Shown piece by piece: positions 1 through 8,352 of a stretch of 32,597 nucleotides of DNA. A model generated the notes under the pieces. It was not told the origin of the DNA, ran no database searches, and saw nothing but the letters and a program-made list of their open reading frames with translations. The stretch covers positions 1 through 32,597 of the forward strand of contig JAGHUC010000083.1 of the NCBI GenBank assembly GCA_018065035.1, in the 5' to 3' direction. The first letter of the stretch is position 1; every line of letters begins with the position of its first letter. This DNA is from Candidatus Egerieousia equi (GTDB lineage: Bacteria > Bacteroidota > Bacteroidia > Bacteroidales > UBA932). The position numbers were made by a program, and so were the translations under genes.

Positions 1-246
1 AGAAGAAACACTGAGACAACTCAGAGACAGACCACTAACGTGATGAAGGACAACAAGGCTTCCAGCAGAACAACTACCAGCACAAGCGGCAATACATATC
101 GCAAGAGTACCAATTCCCAGAAGGCAGCTCAAAGCAACAAGGCGTCAACAACAGTTACAAGCCGTGTAAAGAAATCCGGTGCGGCAAACACCAAAGTCAA
201 CAAGGTATCATCCACCGGTGAGAAGACCACATACAGGCGCAAATAA
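1..246 (+). CDS. 3' end of a gene entering from the left; basic Ser/Thr/Lys-rich tail
   Basis: The frame ending at the stop at 244-246 is open all the way to base 1, so this is most likely the C-terminal tail of a longer protein rather than a 68-residue protein starting at the GTG at 40. The visible 81 residues are rich in Ser, Thr, Lys, Asn and Gln, with no acidic or hydrophobic stretches, and end in a basic Arg-Arg-Lys. Such tails are usually disordered. No domain is recognisable and the function is unknown. It converges on the methyltransferase gene that ends five bases downstream. Confidence 0.55.
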   Translation, partial: RRNTETTQRQTTNVMKDNKASSRTTTSTSGNTYRKSTNSQKAAQSNKASTTVTSRVKKSGAANTKVNKVSSTGEKTTYRRK

Positions 247-251
247 CAGTT

Positions 252-1004
252 CTACACGGTTTTCCTGAACAGGGCGCAGACTATTGCAGTGGCAGTTGCC
301 ACATTGAGGGATTCGCTTGAAACAGCATCCTGCGGATAGGTAGGAATAAGGATCTTGTCTGTAATCCTCGCCCTCAATTCCATGGAAATACCGTTTGATT
401 CATTACCCATTACGATAAGGCCTCTTTTAGGGGCCTTATCAATTTTACTGTATATGTTCTCCCCGTCGAGAAGTGTGCCCCATACCGGGAGTTTGCGCAT
501 GGCAAACGCATCAGCGACCTCACCGAGATTGGTATAAATGATTTTCTTGCGGAAAATGGCTCCCATTGTGGCCTGGATACATTTTGGATTGTATATTTCT
601 ACGCTTCCTTCGTTTGCAAAGATATAATCGAGGCCGAACCAGTCGGCTGTCCTTATTATGGTTCCCATGTTTCCGGGATCGGATATTCCATCAAGGCCGA
701 GGCAGAGGAAGTCGGATCTGTTCAATGAACTATCGAGAGTGGAAGATAAGGAAAATGAAGACCAGTCTTTCTTTTCTATTACTGCAAGTGCAGGGGAGGG
801 GCTGCTGAGTGAGCTGATTCTGCTCATGCAGTTTTCTCCTATCTCAGAGATTCTGTAAACTTCCCTTACATTGTAATCGGAGGCAAGGGCTTCATTTACG
901 AGTTTCTCTCCTTCTACCACGAACAATGAATATTCATCCCTGAATTTTTTCTGGGAAAGGGATTTTATGAATTTTATCTGCTTTGCGCTCAGTGTACCAG
1001 CCAT
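252..1004 (-). CDS. SpoU/TrmH-family RNA 2'-O-methyltransferase
   Basis: Predicted SAM-dependent 2'-O-ribose methyltransferase of the SPOUT (TrmH/SpoU) class acting on rRNA or tRNA; the target nucleotide cannot be told from sequence. An N-terminal substrate-binding region (about residues 1-90) precedes a SPOUT knot domain with all three family motifs: motif 1 at 110-121 (PGNMGTIIRTAD, with the conserved Asn and Arg), motif 2 at 198-207 (VMGNESNGIS) and motif 3 at 220-238 (IP then SLNVATA). Its 250 residues fit the family. The ATG at 1004 is 23 bases downstream of a good Bacteroidetes promoter. The gene is divergent from tamL. Confidence 0.92.
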   Translation of the reverse strand: MAGTLSAKQIKFIKSLSQKKFRDEYSLFVVEGEKLVNEALASDYNVREVYRISEIGENCMSRISSLSSPSPALAVIEKKDWSSFSLSSTLDSSLNRSDFLCLGLDGISDPGNMGTIIRTADWFGLDYIFANEGSVEIYNPKCIQATMGAIFRKKIIYTNLGEVADAFAMRKLPVWGTLLDGENIYSKIDKAPKRGLIVMGNESNGISMELRARITDKILIPTYPQDAVSSESLNVATATAIVCALFRKTV

Positions 1005-1027
1005 GTTCCAGAGAATATAAGTTTATG

Positions 1028-1059
1028 CAAAAATAGGCATGACGCAGTCATTTATCAAA
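1028..1059 (-). promoter_or_regulatory. Bacteroidetes-type promoter of the TrmH-family gene
   Basis: On the minus strand a TTTG (-33 element, 1056-1059) is followed by a 20-bp spacer and TATTTTTG (1028-1035), matching the Bacteroidetes TTTG-N19-21-TAnnTTTG consensus. The start codon follows 23 bases later. Confidence 0.7.
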
Positions 1060-1068
1060 TGATTTGGT

Positions 1069-1076
1069 TAAATTTG
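1069..1076 (+). promoter_or_regulatory. -7 box for tamL
   Basis: TAAATTTG matches TAnnTTTG exactly; no clear -33 element is visible. A transcript from it would begin near 1083, which excludes the TTG at 1081 as the start codon and supports the ATG at 1108. Confidence 0.5.
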
Positions 1077-1107
1077 TAGATTGGATTGGAAGAGTGAGCA
1101 TTTCATC

Positions 1108-3402
1108 ATGAAAAGAACACATTTTTACCGGAGTTTCAGGGCAATGGCCGCAGTGACGGCCCTTGTGCTTCTTTTCTCATGCAGCGTTACAAAGAATCTT
1201 CCGGAGAATGAGTCCATTCTGAGATCCAACAATATAATTGTCACCAATTCAAAATCATATAATACCCTTGAACTGTTTCAATATCTGAAACAGAAACCTA
1301 ATTCAGGATACATTCTAGGCTGGAACCCTTCGGTAAATCTCTATTATAGAAAAAACGGCAATGGAGGTGGATGGGACCGATTCATTGATAAATATGCCAG
1401 CGCGCCCGTCCTCTACGATGCAGAGCTTGTTGAACAGTCTGTGACCAATCTCAAGGAACACCTGAAATATGAGGGTCTGTTCGATTCAAAGGTGGATACA
1501 GATGTTGTCACTAAAAACAGGAAGACCAGCGTAACTTACAATGTAACGCTAGGGAAGCAATACGTGATTGACAGCGTTGAATATTTCGTTCCGGACGGTA
1601 TGATCAAGGATGATTTCTACAGCCTTGGCCTTGATAAATACATTCCGAAGGGCGGATATCTTTCAGAATCGTCACTTGAAAGCATTTCCGAGAATCTTGC
1701 ACAGGCACTCAGGGACAACGGTTATTTTTCGGTTACCAAGAATCATTTCTCGTTCATTGCCGATACTCTGAGCTATGACGGGCATTCAACACTTGAAGTA
1801 TATCTGAAAAATCACAGCAGAAAAGAGAACGAAGAGAATTCAATCATTCATAATAAATACAAATTCGGCAGGATTGATGTCATAATCAACAAGAACAACA
1901 CCAATACAGGACTTGTTGTCTCCGACACAACGGAAATGGACAGTGAGAACTACAGGGGGCTGCATCTCTATTACAAATCACCGATTCTGATAAGACGCTC
2001 GGTGATTAACAGGTACATAATGATGAATGAGGGAGATGTGTATTCCGATGCGGACGTTGCAAGTTCATATAAGAGTTTCACGGACCTGGGAGTGTTCTCT
2101 TCCGTCAATGTGACTTTGAACAACCGTGACTCTTCTGTGGTTGATACGAAATTCGAGCTGAATTCATCACCTCTGCAGGGATACAAGCTGAATCTTCAGG
2201 CATCGGTGAACTCAAACGGACTGCTGGGTATCAGCCCTAACATTTCATATTATCACAAGAACATATTCAAGGGTGGCGAGAAACTTACGGTTTCCGTGAT
2301 GGGTGATTTCCAGTTCCATCTGCACAACAATATTCACTCAAATGAGTTCGCCGACGCTATAAACCTGTCATTCCCTGACTTTGTCCTGCTTCCGAAGAGC
2401 TGGAATATGCGCGTATTGCAGCCTAGAAGCGAGATAGCGTTCTCGCACGACTTCCAGTACAGACCGGAATACACACGTATGCTGCTGTCCCTTTCATACG
2501 GTTATACCTGGATGTCAAAGAGCCGGAAGTTCCAGTTTGCATTCAATCCGCTTTCCGCCCGGATAACCAAGATTTACAACATATCCGATGAATTCCTGAA
2601 AAAGCTGATGGATCCTTTCCTGAGGGACTCATATATGGACCATTTTGATTTTGGAATGACATCGAGCATTCTGTACAATTCAAATCCAAGCAATAACCAG
2701 AAGAGGAGCTATCACTATGTACGAATTCTCAATGATCTGAGCGGTAACATTCTGAGCGTCTTCAACGGTCTGATGAAAACCGATGATGAAGGGAAGAGAC
2801 TTTTATTGGGAACACCATACGCCCAGTACTTCAAAACTGAAATCTCTTATGCCAGAACCCTGCGTTTCGGACATAATGACAATCAGCAGTTTGCAGTACG
2901 TGCACTTGTAGGAGCCGGCACAGGATACGGCAACAGCAGCACTCTGCCATTCGAGAAAAGATTCTGGTCAGGAGGTGCATACAGTCTCAGAGGATGGTCC
3001 GCAAGGTCTGTAGGGCCGGGCGCCGCCCAGCTCGACACCACATTCAGTATCCCTAGCCAGACCGGTGATGCAAGGCTTGAATTGAATGCGGAATACCGCT
3101 TCCCTATAGCCTGGGTGCTGGAAGGTGCCTTGTTCGCCGATGCCGGTAACGTCTGGAACTGGGACAAGAATTCCGAAGATACCGAGGAGGCGCAGAAAGG
3201 AGTTTTCAGATTCGACACATTCTACAAGCAGATAGCCTGCGACTGGGGTCTGGGCATACGCCTTAATCTTAAGTTCGCCATTCTGAGGCTTGACTGGGGC
3301 TTTAAAATATATGAACCAGGCAAAGACCGTTGGATGGGGTTCTCTGACTGGTTCACAAGAGGCCAGAATGCCTTGCAGTTCGGCATTGGCTATCCGTTCT
3401 AA
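1108..3402 (+). CDS. tamL: TamL-type outer-membrane lipoprotein of the Omp85/BamA superfamily
   Basis: Predicted outer-membrane assembly factor of the Omp85 family, in the lipidated form typical of Bacteroidetes. The ATG at 1108 gives 764 residues with a lipoprotein signal and lipobox ending LLFSC (Cys25), followed by SVTKNLPENE, close to the C-S-x-T-K-x-P-E start seen in TamL proteins. POTRA-like repeats occupy about the first 350 residues, then a surface-antigen beta-barrel with an SLRGW motif (the Omp85 RGF-like loop) and a terminal Phe (IGYPF), a usual outer-membrane barrel ending. The family works in outer-membrane protein or lipid export; TamL versus another Omp85 member is inferred from the lipobox and from the methyltransferase neighbour. 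It converges with the next gene, leaving three bases between stops. Confidence 0.82.
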   Translation: MKRTHFYRSFRAMAAVTALVLLFSCSVTKNLPENESILRSNNIIVTNSKSYNTLELFQYLKQKPNSGYILGWNPSVNLYYRKNGNGGGWDRFIDKYASAPVLYDAELVEQSVTNLKEHLKYEGLFDSKVDTDVVTKNRKTSVTYNVTLGKQYVIDSVEYFVPDGMIKDDFYSLGLDKYIPKGGYLSESSLESISENLAQALRDNGYFSVTKNHFSFIADTLSYDGHSTLEVYLKNHSRKENEENSIIHNKYKFGRIDVIINKNNTNTGLVVSDTTEMDSENYRGLHLYYKSPILIRRSVINRYIMMNEGDVYSDADVASSYKSFTDLGVFSSVNVTLNNRDSSVVDTKFELNSSPLQGYKLNLQASVNSNGLLGISPNISYYHKNIFKGGEKLTVSVMGDFQFHLHNNIHSNEFADAINLSFPDFVLLPKSWNMRVLQPRSEIAFSHDFQYRPEYTRMLLSLSYGYTWMSKSRKFQFAFNPLSARITKIYNISDEFLKKLMDPFLRDSYMDHFDFGMTSSILYNSNPSNNQKRSYHYVRILNDLSGNILSVFNGLMKTDDEGKRLLLGTPYAQYFKTEISYARTLRFGHNDNQQFAVRALVGAGTGYGNSSTLPFEKRFWSGGAYSLRGWSARSVGPGAAQLDTTFSIPSQTGDARLELNAEYRFPIAWVLEGALFADAGNVWNWDKNSEDTEEAQKGVFRFDTFYKQIACDWGLGIRLNLKFAILRLDWGFKIYEPGKDRWMGFSDWFTRGQNALQFGIGYPF

Positions 3403-3405
3403 ATA

Positions 3406-4176
3406 CTACTTGAACTCTACGCTTCCAAAGAATTGAGGAGTGTGGAAATTAGGTTTCTCAAGCAGAATAGGATTCCAGCTCATGTAATGAGGATATGGTG
3501 TGTTGTCACCGCAATGGTAGAAATTGGCTCTGATGCTTCTGCCTTTCAGCGGTTTGACTTCGCTTCTGAAATACGCTTCGTAAGGAATGGCAACTGTCAT
3601 TGTGTATTCAATGAGTGTGCCGTTGGCCTCCCTGTTTCCAAAAGGCTCGCTTCCAAGAGTTGAATGCCTTCTTATGAGTGCGAGAGTTTCCTTCTCTGCA
3701 CGTACCCTGTCCTTCCTATCAACGCCACTGCCCAGAATACCGATTCCTATGCAATTGAGTTCAAGGTTGTAATACATCTGGTCGTTTCCTGGTATGCAGA
3801 AGAATTCAAGGCAAGTGTCTGTCCAAGGCTGTGCTACAACATCCTCTCCGAATGTTGCACGAACGCATTTCTCAGCCACCTTGTACTGAATGTATATTTC
3901 CCTGTTCACATCTGAATAAGCGATCCTGAAGGCTGAAAACGGATTATAGCCGGTGTTTCTGTCAGGCCACTGGGCGTGGTCGATAGGGTAGAAGGGAGTG
4001 TTGGCATTTTCAAATGCTGCATTGATCTCCTCCCAGGAAGGTTTGCTGCTGTTGAACTTGAGTTCGTAAGCACTTGCTGTTCTGCTTATGTTTTCCATAT
4101 TGCTTGAAACAACTTGTGCCCGGCTTGAAAAAGCAAGGCACAAGATTAAGATTATAGATAATATATTACGTATCAT
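3406..4176 (-). CDS. Exported CBM9-like carbohydrate-binding-domain protein
   Basis: A protein of 256 residues with a Sec signal peptide (about residues 1-20, ending SSRAQ). The remainder resembles the family-9-like carbohydrate-binding beta-sandwich found alone in many Bacteroidetes proteins: a W-P-D-R-N-T-G-Y-N-P segment, a DTCLEFF motif and an N-L-E-L-N-C-I-G segment, and a C-terminal HYMSWNPI motif. No catalytic domain is visible, so it is probably a periplasmic or surface sugar-binding protein. Its ATG overlaps the stop of the upstream deaminase-LmbE gene by one base, so the two are translationally coupled and may act on the same amino-sugar material. Confidence 0.7.
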   Translation of the reverse strand: MIRNILSIILILCLAFSSRAQVVSSNMENISRTASAYELKFNSSKPSWEEINAAFENANTPFYPIDHAQWPDRNTGYNPFSAFRIAYSDVNREIYIQYKVAEKCVRATFGEDVVAQPWTDTCLEFFCIPGNDQMYYNLELNCIGIGILGSGVDRKDRVRAEKETLALIRRHSTLGSEPFGNREANGTLIEYTMTVAIPYEAYFRSEVKPLKGRSIRANFYHCGDNTPYPHYMSWNPILLEKPNFHTPQFFGSVEFK

Positions 4177-6086
4177 CAGTCTTCGAATTTATACTTTACG
4201 AACAGCTCCATAGCCTGATATTCGGCCATTCCGAGCTTGTCGTAAAGGATTGCTGTGTTGCGGTTCCTGTCCTCAGCTCTCTGCCAGAACTCGCGTGGGT
4301 CAGAACCAGGGAACAAAGGTCTGTCCTTCTGTGACTGGTGTTTGAAGATTGCCTCACGCTTGATGGTAACCTCCTCAGGTGAAAGTGGAACTGCCATCTC
4401 AGCCTCTGCAACATCCCATTCCTGCCAAGCGCCTCTGTACATCCATACGTGGCAGTCCTTGATCCAGTCATTGCCTTCTGCGCGGAGTTCCCTCCAGGCC
4501 TGGAGAACAGCCATGAAACATACTCTGTGTGTTCCATGAGGATCTGAAAGGTCACCGGCCGCAAAGATCTGATGAGGCTGAACGTCCTTGATAAGTTTCT
4601 TTACGATATCAACATCGGCTCTTCCAAGAGGATTCTTCTTCACTCCACCTGTCTCGTAGAAAGGAAGTTCGAGGAAGTGAACTCTCTCTTCAGGAATTCC
4701 GAGATATCTGCAGGCTGCTCTTGCCTCACCGCGTCTGATTACAGTCTTGATGTGGCGTACATCCATAGGATCGGCTTCGCCCGGATGTTTCTTCTTGAGT
4801 TCCTTCTTGACCTCTTCGTAAACAGCCTCGGCCTTCTTTACGTCATAACCGTAAATGTCACAGCTCTCACGGATGAAATCAAGATATCTTACAACATCGT
4901 GGTCAAACACTGCAATGTTTCCAGAAACCTCATATGCCATATGGAGTTCGTGTCCCTGTGAAGAAAGACGTGCAACTGTACCGCCCATGGAAATCACATC
5001 ATCATCAGGATGTGGAGAGAACACGATAACTCTCTTAGGGAATGGTTTGGACTTTACAGGTCTTGTTGAATCGTCTGCATTAGGTTTTCCACCCGGCCAT
5101 CCGCTGATAGTATGCTGAAGGTCGTTGAACACCTTGATATTGATCTCACTTGCAAGAACACCGCGCTGGGTGATGAGCTCGCTCATACCGTTATCGTTAT
5201 AATCCCTGTCGGTAAGCTTGAGGATTGGTTTGCCAAGTTTCTTGCAGAGCCAGAACACAGCCTTTCTTGTAAGATAATCTGTCCACTCGCACTTGCCTGT
5301 GAGCCAAGGAGTATCGATTCTTGTAAGAGATACGGAAGCTGCCTCGTCAATGAAAATGTTCAGGCACTTGTGAGACTGAAGATATGATGAAGGCATCTGG
5401 TCTGTGATTTCACCTTCAACAAGTTTCTTGATCATTGAAGCCTTGCCCTCGCCCCAGGCCATGAAATAAATCTTGGATGCATCGAGAATTGTTCCAATAC
5501 CCATTGTGATTGCGTGATAAGGAACATTTTCGGTAGCAAAGAAATCTGAAGCGGCTGCAACTCTTGTTGTATGGTTGAGAGTGATCTGTCTGGTGCGTGA
5601 GTTGTATGGGGAACCTGGTTCGTTCATGGCCATTCCGGTAGTGATTACAATGTCAAGTCCGCCTGCATTGTGAATCTCCTGCTCATATCCATTGCAGTAT
5701 GAATCAACATCATCCATTTTCTCTGAATTGATGCAATGTATGTTCTCTGCAGGAATATCAACCTGATCGAAGAGATACTCCTTGAAGAATCTGTAATGGC
5801 TCTGAAGTTCGTTCCTGTCGAGAGGATAGTACTCATCCATAGTGAACACTTCAATGTTCTTGAAACTCAGTCTGCCGTTCTTATAAGCCTTTACAAGGTC
5901 CTCATAAACCTGGACACAACCCGATGAAGCGGAAAGTGCAAGCACAAGCTTCTTGCCGAGCTTGCCCTTTGCGTATGCCATCTGGATGATGTCATCAACA
6001 ATAATCTGTGAAGGCTCCACCTGATCCTTGAAAATGCTTACAGGCGCCTTCTCATACCTTCTTGAAAAATCTGATGAAAGATTCAT
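4176..6086 (-). CDS. NagB-like glucosamine-6-phosphate deaminase domain fused to LmbE/PIG-L deacetylase domain
   Basis: The 636-residue two-domain protein has the layout often annotated as glucosamine-6-phosphate deaminase in Bacteroides. Residues about 20-270 form a NagB/RpiA-like domain with the MDEYY motif (83-87). Residues about 350-636 form an LmbE/PIG-L N-deacetylase domain with HPDDD (359-363) and DPHGTH (515-520), the expected zinc ligands. The NagB active-site loop is abnormal: the classical G-x-x-G-N-D-G-H-I-A-F-N-E-P is reduced to TTGMAMNEPGSP (149-160), losing the catalytic Asp and His and some residues, while N-E-P is kept. The N-terminal sugar-phosphate loop (SASSGCVQ) is also divergent. 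Deaminase activity is therefore doubtful; the deacetylase site looks complete. It lies 52 bases after kdsA with no promoter seen between them. Confidence 0.85.
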   Translation of the reverse strand: MNLSSDFSRRYEKAPVSIFKDQVEPSQIIVDDIIQMAYAKGKLGKKLVLALSASSGCVQVYEDLVKAYKNGRLSFKNIEVFTMDEYYPLDRNELQSHYRFFKEYLFDQVDIPAENIHCINSEKMDDVDSYCNGYEQEIHNAGGLDIVITTGMAMNEPGSPYNSRTRQITLNHTTRVAAASDFFATENVPYHAITMGIGTILDASKIYFMAWGEGKASMIKKLVEGEITDQMPSSYLQSHKCLNIFIDEAASVSLTRIDTPWLTGKCEWTDYLTRKAVFWLCKKLGKPILKLTDRDYNDNGMSELITQRGVLASEINIKVFNDLQHTISGWPGGKPNADDSTRPVKSKPFPKRVIVFSPHPDDDVISMGGTVARLSSQGHELHMAYEVSGNIAVFDHDVVRYLDFIRESCDIYGYDVKKAEAVYEEVKKELKKKHPGEADPMDVRHIKTVIRRGEARAACRYLGIPEERVHFLELPFYETGGVKKNPLGRADVDIVKKLIKDVQPHQIFAAGDLSDPHGTHRVCFMAVLQAWRELRAEGNDWIKDCHVWMYRGAWQEWDVAEAEMAVPLSPEEVTIKREAIFKHQSQKDRPLFPGSDPREFWQRAEDRNRNTAILYDKLGMAEYQAMELFVKYKFED

Positions 6087-6138
6087 ATTATATTTAATTT
6101 TAACTCTATACTCTTTTTCTATATTCTACAGCGATGGT

Positions 6139-6948
6139 TCAGATCACGGCCTTGCGGATCTTTATGAGAGATTCAAGCAACTCCTCAACCTTATCCAGCT
6201 GGAGCATGTTGGCACCATCAGACTTTGCTTCCGCAGGATTAGGATGCGTCTCCATGAAAATACCGTCCGCGCCTGCGGCGATACCTGCCTTGGCAACGGT
6301 TGAAATAAGCTGTGGGAGACCTCCGGTAACTCCGCTGCTTGTATTTGGCTGCTGCAATGAATGCGTGATATCCAGAACAACAGGATATCCGAAGGACTGC
6401 ATCTGCGGAATTCCTCTGTAATCCACAACCAGGTCATAATATCCGAACTGGCTTCCACGCTCGGTAAGCATTATCTTTGAATTGCTGGCGGCAACTTTCT
6501 CCGCAGCGAACTTCATTGCGGCAGGGGAGAGGAACTGACCCTTCTTGATATTCACATATTTGCCTGTAGCAGCGGCTGCTTCCAGCAGATCTGTCTGACG
6601 GCAAAGGAATGCAGGAATCTGAAGAACGTCAATACCATACTCAGCGGCCTGTGCAGCCTCTGGAGCGGAATGAATGTCTGTAACAACAGGTATCTGCAGT
6701 TCCTCCCTGATCCTTTTGAGGATTTCCAAACCCTCCCTGTCACCAATACCGGTGAAAGAATCACGTCTTGAACGGTTGGCCTTTCTGTATGAAGCCTTGA
6801 AAATGAATGGAATCTGCAGTCTGGAAGTGATTTCCTTGAGTCTTCTGGCAATTGAAAAAGTAATTTCCTCGCCTTCTATCACACAAGGACCGGCAAGAAG
6901 GAAAAACATATTGTTGCCGTAGTCTTTCAGATTGGTAATATTAAGCAT
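6139..6948 (-). CDS. kdsA: 3-deoxy-8-phosphooctulonate synthase (Kdo-8-P synthase)
   Basis: Cytoplasmic aldolase-type enzyme condensing phosphoenolpyruvate and arabinose-5-phosphate to Kdo-8-phosphate, the first committed step to the Kdo sugar of LPS. All family motifs are present in 269 residues: AGPC (19-22), FKASYRKANRS, TDIHSAPEAA, QIPAFLCRQTDLLEAAA, NIKKGQFLSP, TERGSQFGY, DITHSLQ and FMETHPNPAEAKSDG. Cys22 together with the later His, Glu and Asp matches the metal-binding set of the metal-dependent class (Aquifex type) rather than the E. coli type, which has Asn in place of the Cys; this is inferred from motif comparison. It has its own -7 box 22 bases upstream and probably drives the following deaminase-LmbE and CBM9-like genes. 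Confidence 0.96.
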   Translation of the reverse strand: MLNITNLKDYGNNMFFLLAGPCVIEGEEITFSIARRLKEITSRLQIPFIFKASYRKANRSRRDSFTGIGDREGLEILKRIREELQIPVVTDIHSAPEAAQAAEYGIDVLQIPAFLCRQTDLLEAAAATGKYVNIKKGQFLSPAAMKFAAEKVAASNSKIMLTERGSQFGYYDLVVDYRGIPQMQSFGYPVVLDITHSLQQPNTSSGVTGGLPQLISTVAKAGIAAGADGIFMETHPNPAEAKSDGANMLQLDKVEELLESLIKIRKAVI

Positions 6949-6970
6949 ACTATATGTTTGTTTTGCGCCG

Positions 6971-6978
6971 CAAATTTA
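6971..6978 (-). promoter_or_regulatory. -7 box for kdsA
   Basis: TAAATTTG on the minus strand, an exact TAnnTTTG match, 22 bases before the kdsA ATG in an AT-rich 77-bp gap. The -33 element is not clear. Confidence 0.5.
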
Positions 6979-7025
6979 ACAATAATATGCTTAAACAGGA
7001 ATTTTAATTTAAAAATGATACTATT

Positions 7026-8339
7026 TTAATATTTGTACTTAGGCCAGAGCTGCTGCAAGCGCTGCTCTATCTGCTTCTCCTTTACATTGTTGCCCGGCTC
7101 GTAGAACCTTGTACATTTCAGTTTCTCCGGAAGGAATTCCTGATCAACAAAGTTGCCCTCGAAAGCGTGCGCGTACTTGTAATCCTTTGCGTATCCTAGT
7201 TCCTCCATAAGCTTGGTAGGAGCGTTCCTCAAGTGAAGCGGAACAGGCTGTGCACCTTGTTTCCTTACTGCGGAAAGTGCTTTATCTATCGCCATGTAGG
7301 CACTGTTGCTCTTAGGGGAGGTTGCCAGGTAAATGGCTGTTTCAGAGAGAGGGATGCGGCCTTCGGGCATACCAATGTTCTGAACTGTCTGGAAGCAGGC
7401 GTTGGCAAGCAGGAGAGCGTTCGGATTGGCCAGGCCTATGTCCTCGCTGGCAAGAATGACCATTCTGCGGGCAATGAAAAGAGGGTCCTCGCCGCCATCT
7501 ATCATACGCGCAAGCCAGTACACAGCACCATTCGGGTCAGAACCGCGCATGCTCTTGATGAAAGCTGAAATGATATCGTAATGCTGCTCGCCGTTCTTGT
7601 CATAGGTAGCTATGTTCTTCTGTAAAATGCTTTCAACCAGCGTGTTGGTAATTTCAAGTGCTGTACCTTCAGTATCACTTTTCAACGGAAGCTTGTGCGA
7701 TGGGGTTGATGCCACTATCAAGTCAATGATATTCAGCAGTTTGCGGGCATCGCCACCGGAAAAACGTAAAAGAAGTTCGTAATCCTTTATGACAATATTG
7801 AACTGCTTGAGATATTCGTCCTTAGTAAGAGCACTGACAGCCAGCGATTTAAGATTTTCTGCACTGAGTTCCTTGAGAACATACACTTGAGCACGGCTCA
7901 ATAGAGGAGTAATCACCTCAAAACTAGGGTTTTCCGTGGTTGCGCCTATCAAAGTGAACGTTCCGTCCTCAACAGCCCCGAGCAATGCATCCTGCTGAGA
8001 CTTGCTGAAACGGTGAATCTCATCAATGAAAAGAACCGCCTTGTTCGTGTTGAACAGATTGCTTTTGCGGCACTTGTCAATGATCTCACGGACATCCTTG
8101 ACACCGGAACTTACAGCCGACAAAGTATGGAAAGGAAGATCCAGAGAGTGTGCGATAATCTGAGCAAGAGTTGTCTTGCCAACACCCGGAGGTCCCCACA
8201 GAATGAAACTTGAGAGACGTCCAGACTCAATCATGTTCCTGATTATTCCTCCCTGACCAACAAGATGTTCCTGACCAAGATAATCATCGAGGCAGGTAGG
8301 GCGCATACGTTCGGCAAGAGGAATATTTGTATTTAACAT
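7026..8339 (-). CDS. rarA: Replication-associated recombination protein A (AAA+ ATPase)
   Basis: RarA/MgsA-family clamp-loader-like AAA+ ATPase acting at stalled replication forks. In 437 residues it shows Walker A GPPGVGKT (49-56), Walker B FIDEIH (104-109), the sensor-1 GATTENPSF (132-140), LLSRAQVY, the arginine-containing SGGDARKLLN segment, and the C-terminal family block RGSDPNGAVYWLARM and YKYAHAFEGNFV. Length and domain order are normal. It starts 13 bases after the stop of the upstream carboxypeptidase-regulatory-domain gene without a promoter in between, so it is probably cotranscribed with it. Confidence 0.96.
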   Translation of the reverse strand: MLNTNIPLAERMRPTCLDDYLGQEHLVGQGGIIRNMIESGRLSSFILWGPPGVGKTTLAQIIAHSLDLPFHTLSAVSSGVKDVREIIDKCRKSNLFNTNKAVLFIDEIHRFSKSQQDALLGAVEDGTFTLIGATTENPSFEVITPLLSRAQVYVLKELSAENLKSLAVSALTKDEYLKQFNIVIKDYELLLRFSGGDARKLLNIIDLIVASTPSHKLPLKSDTEGTALEITNTLVESILQKNIATYDKNGEQHYDIISAFIKSMRGSDPNGAVYWLARMIDGGEDPLFIARRMVILASEDIGLANPNALLLANACFQTVQNIGMPEGRIPLSETAIYLATSPKSNSAYMAIDKALSAVRKQGAQPVPLHLRNAPTKLMEELGYAKDYKYAHAFEGNFVDQEFLPEKLKCTRFYEPGNNVKEKQIEQRLQQLWPKYKY

Positions 8340-8352
8340 AATATAAATTGTG

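Noticed and set aside
1081-1107. TTG at 1081 as the tamL start
   Set aside because: The -7 box at 1069-1076 would place the transcript start after it, and the ATG at 1108 gives a proper lipoprotein signal.
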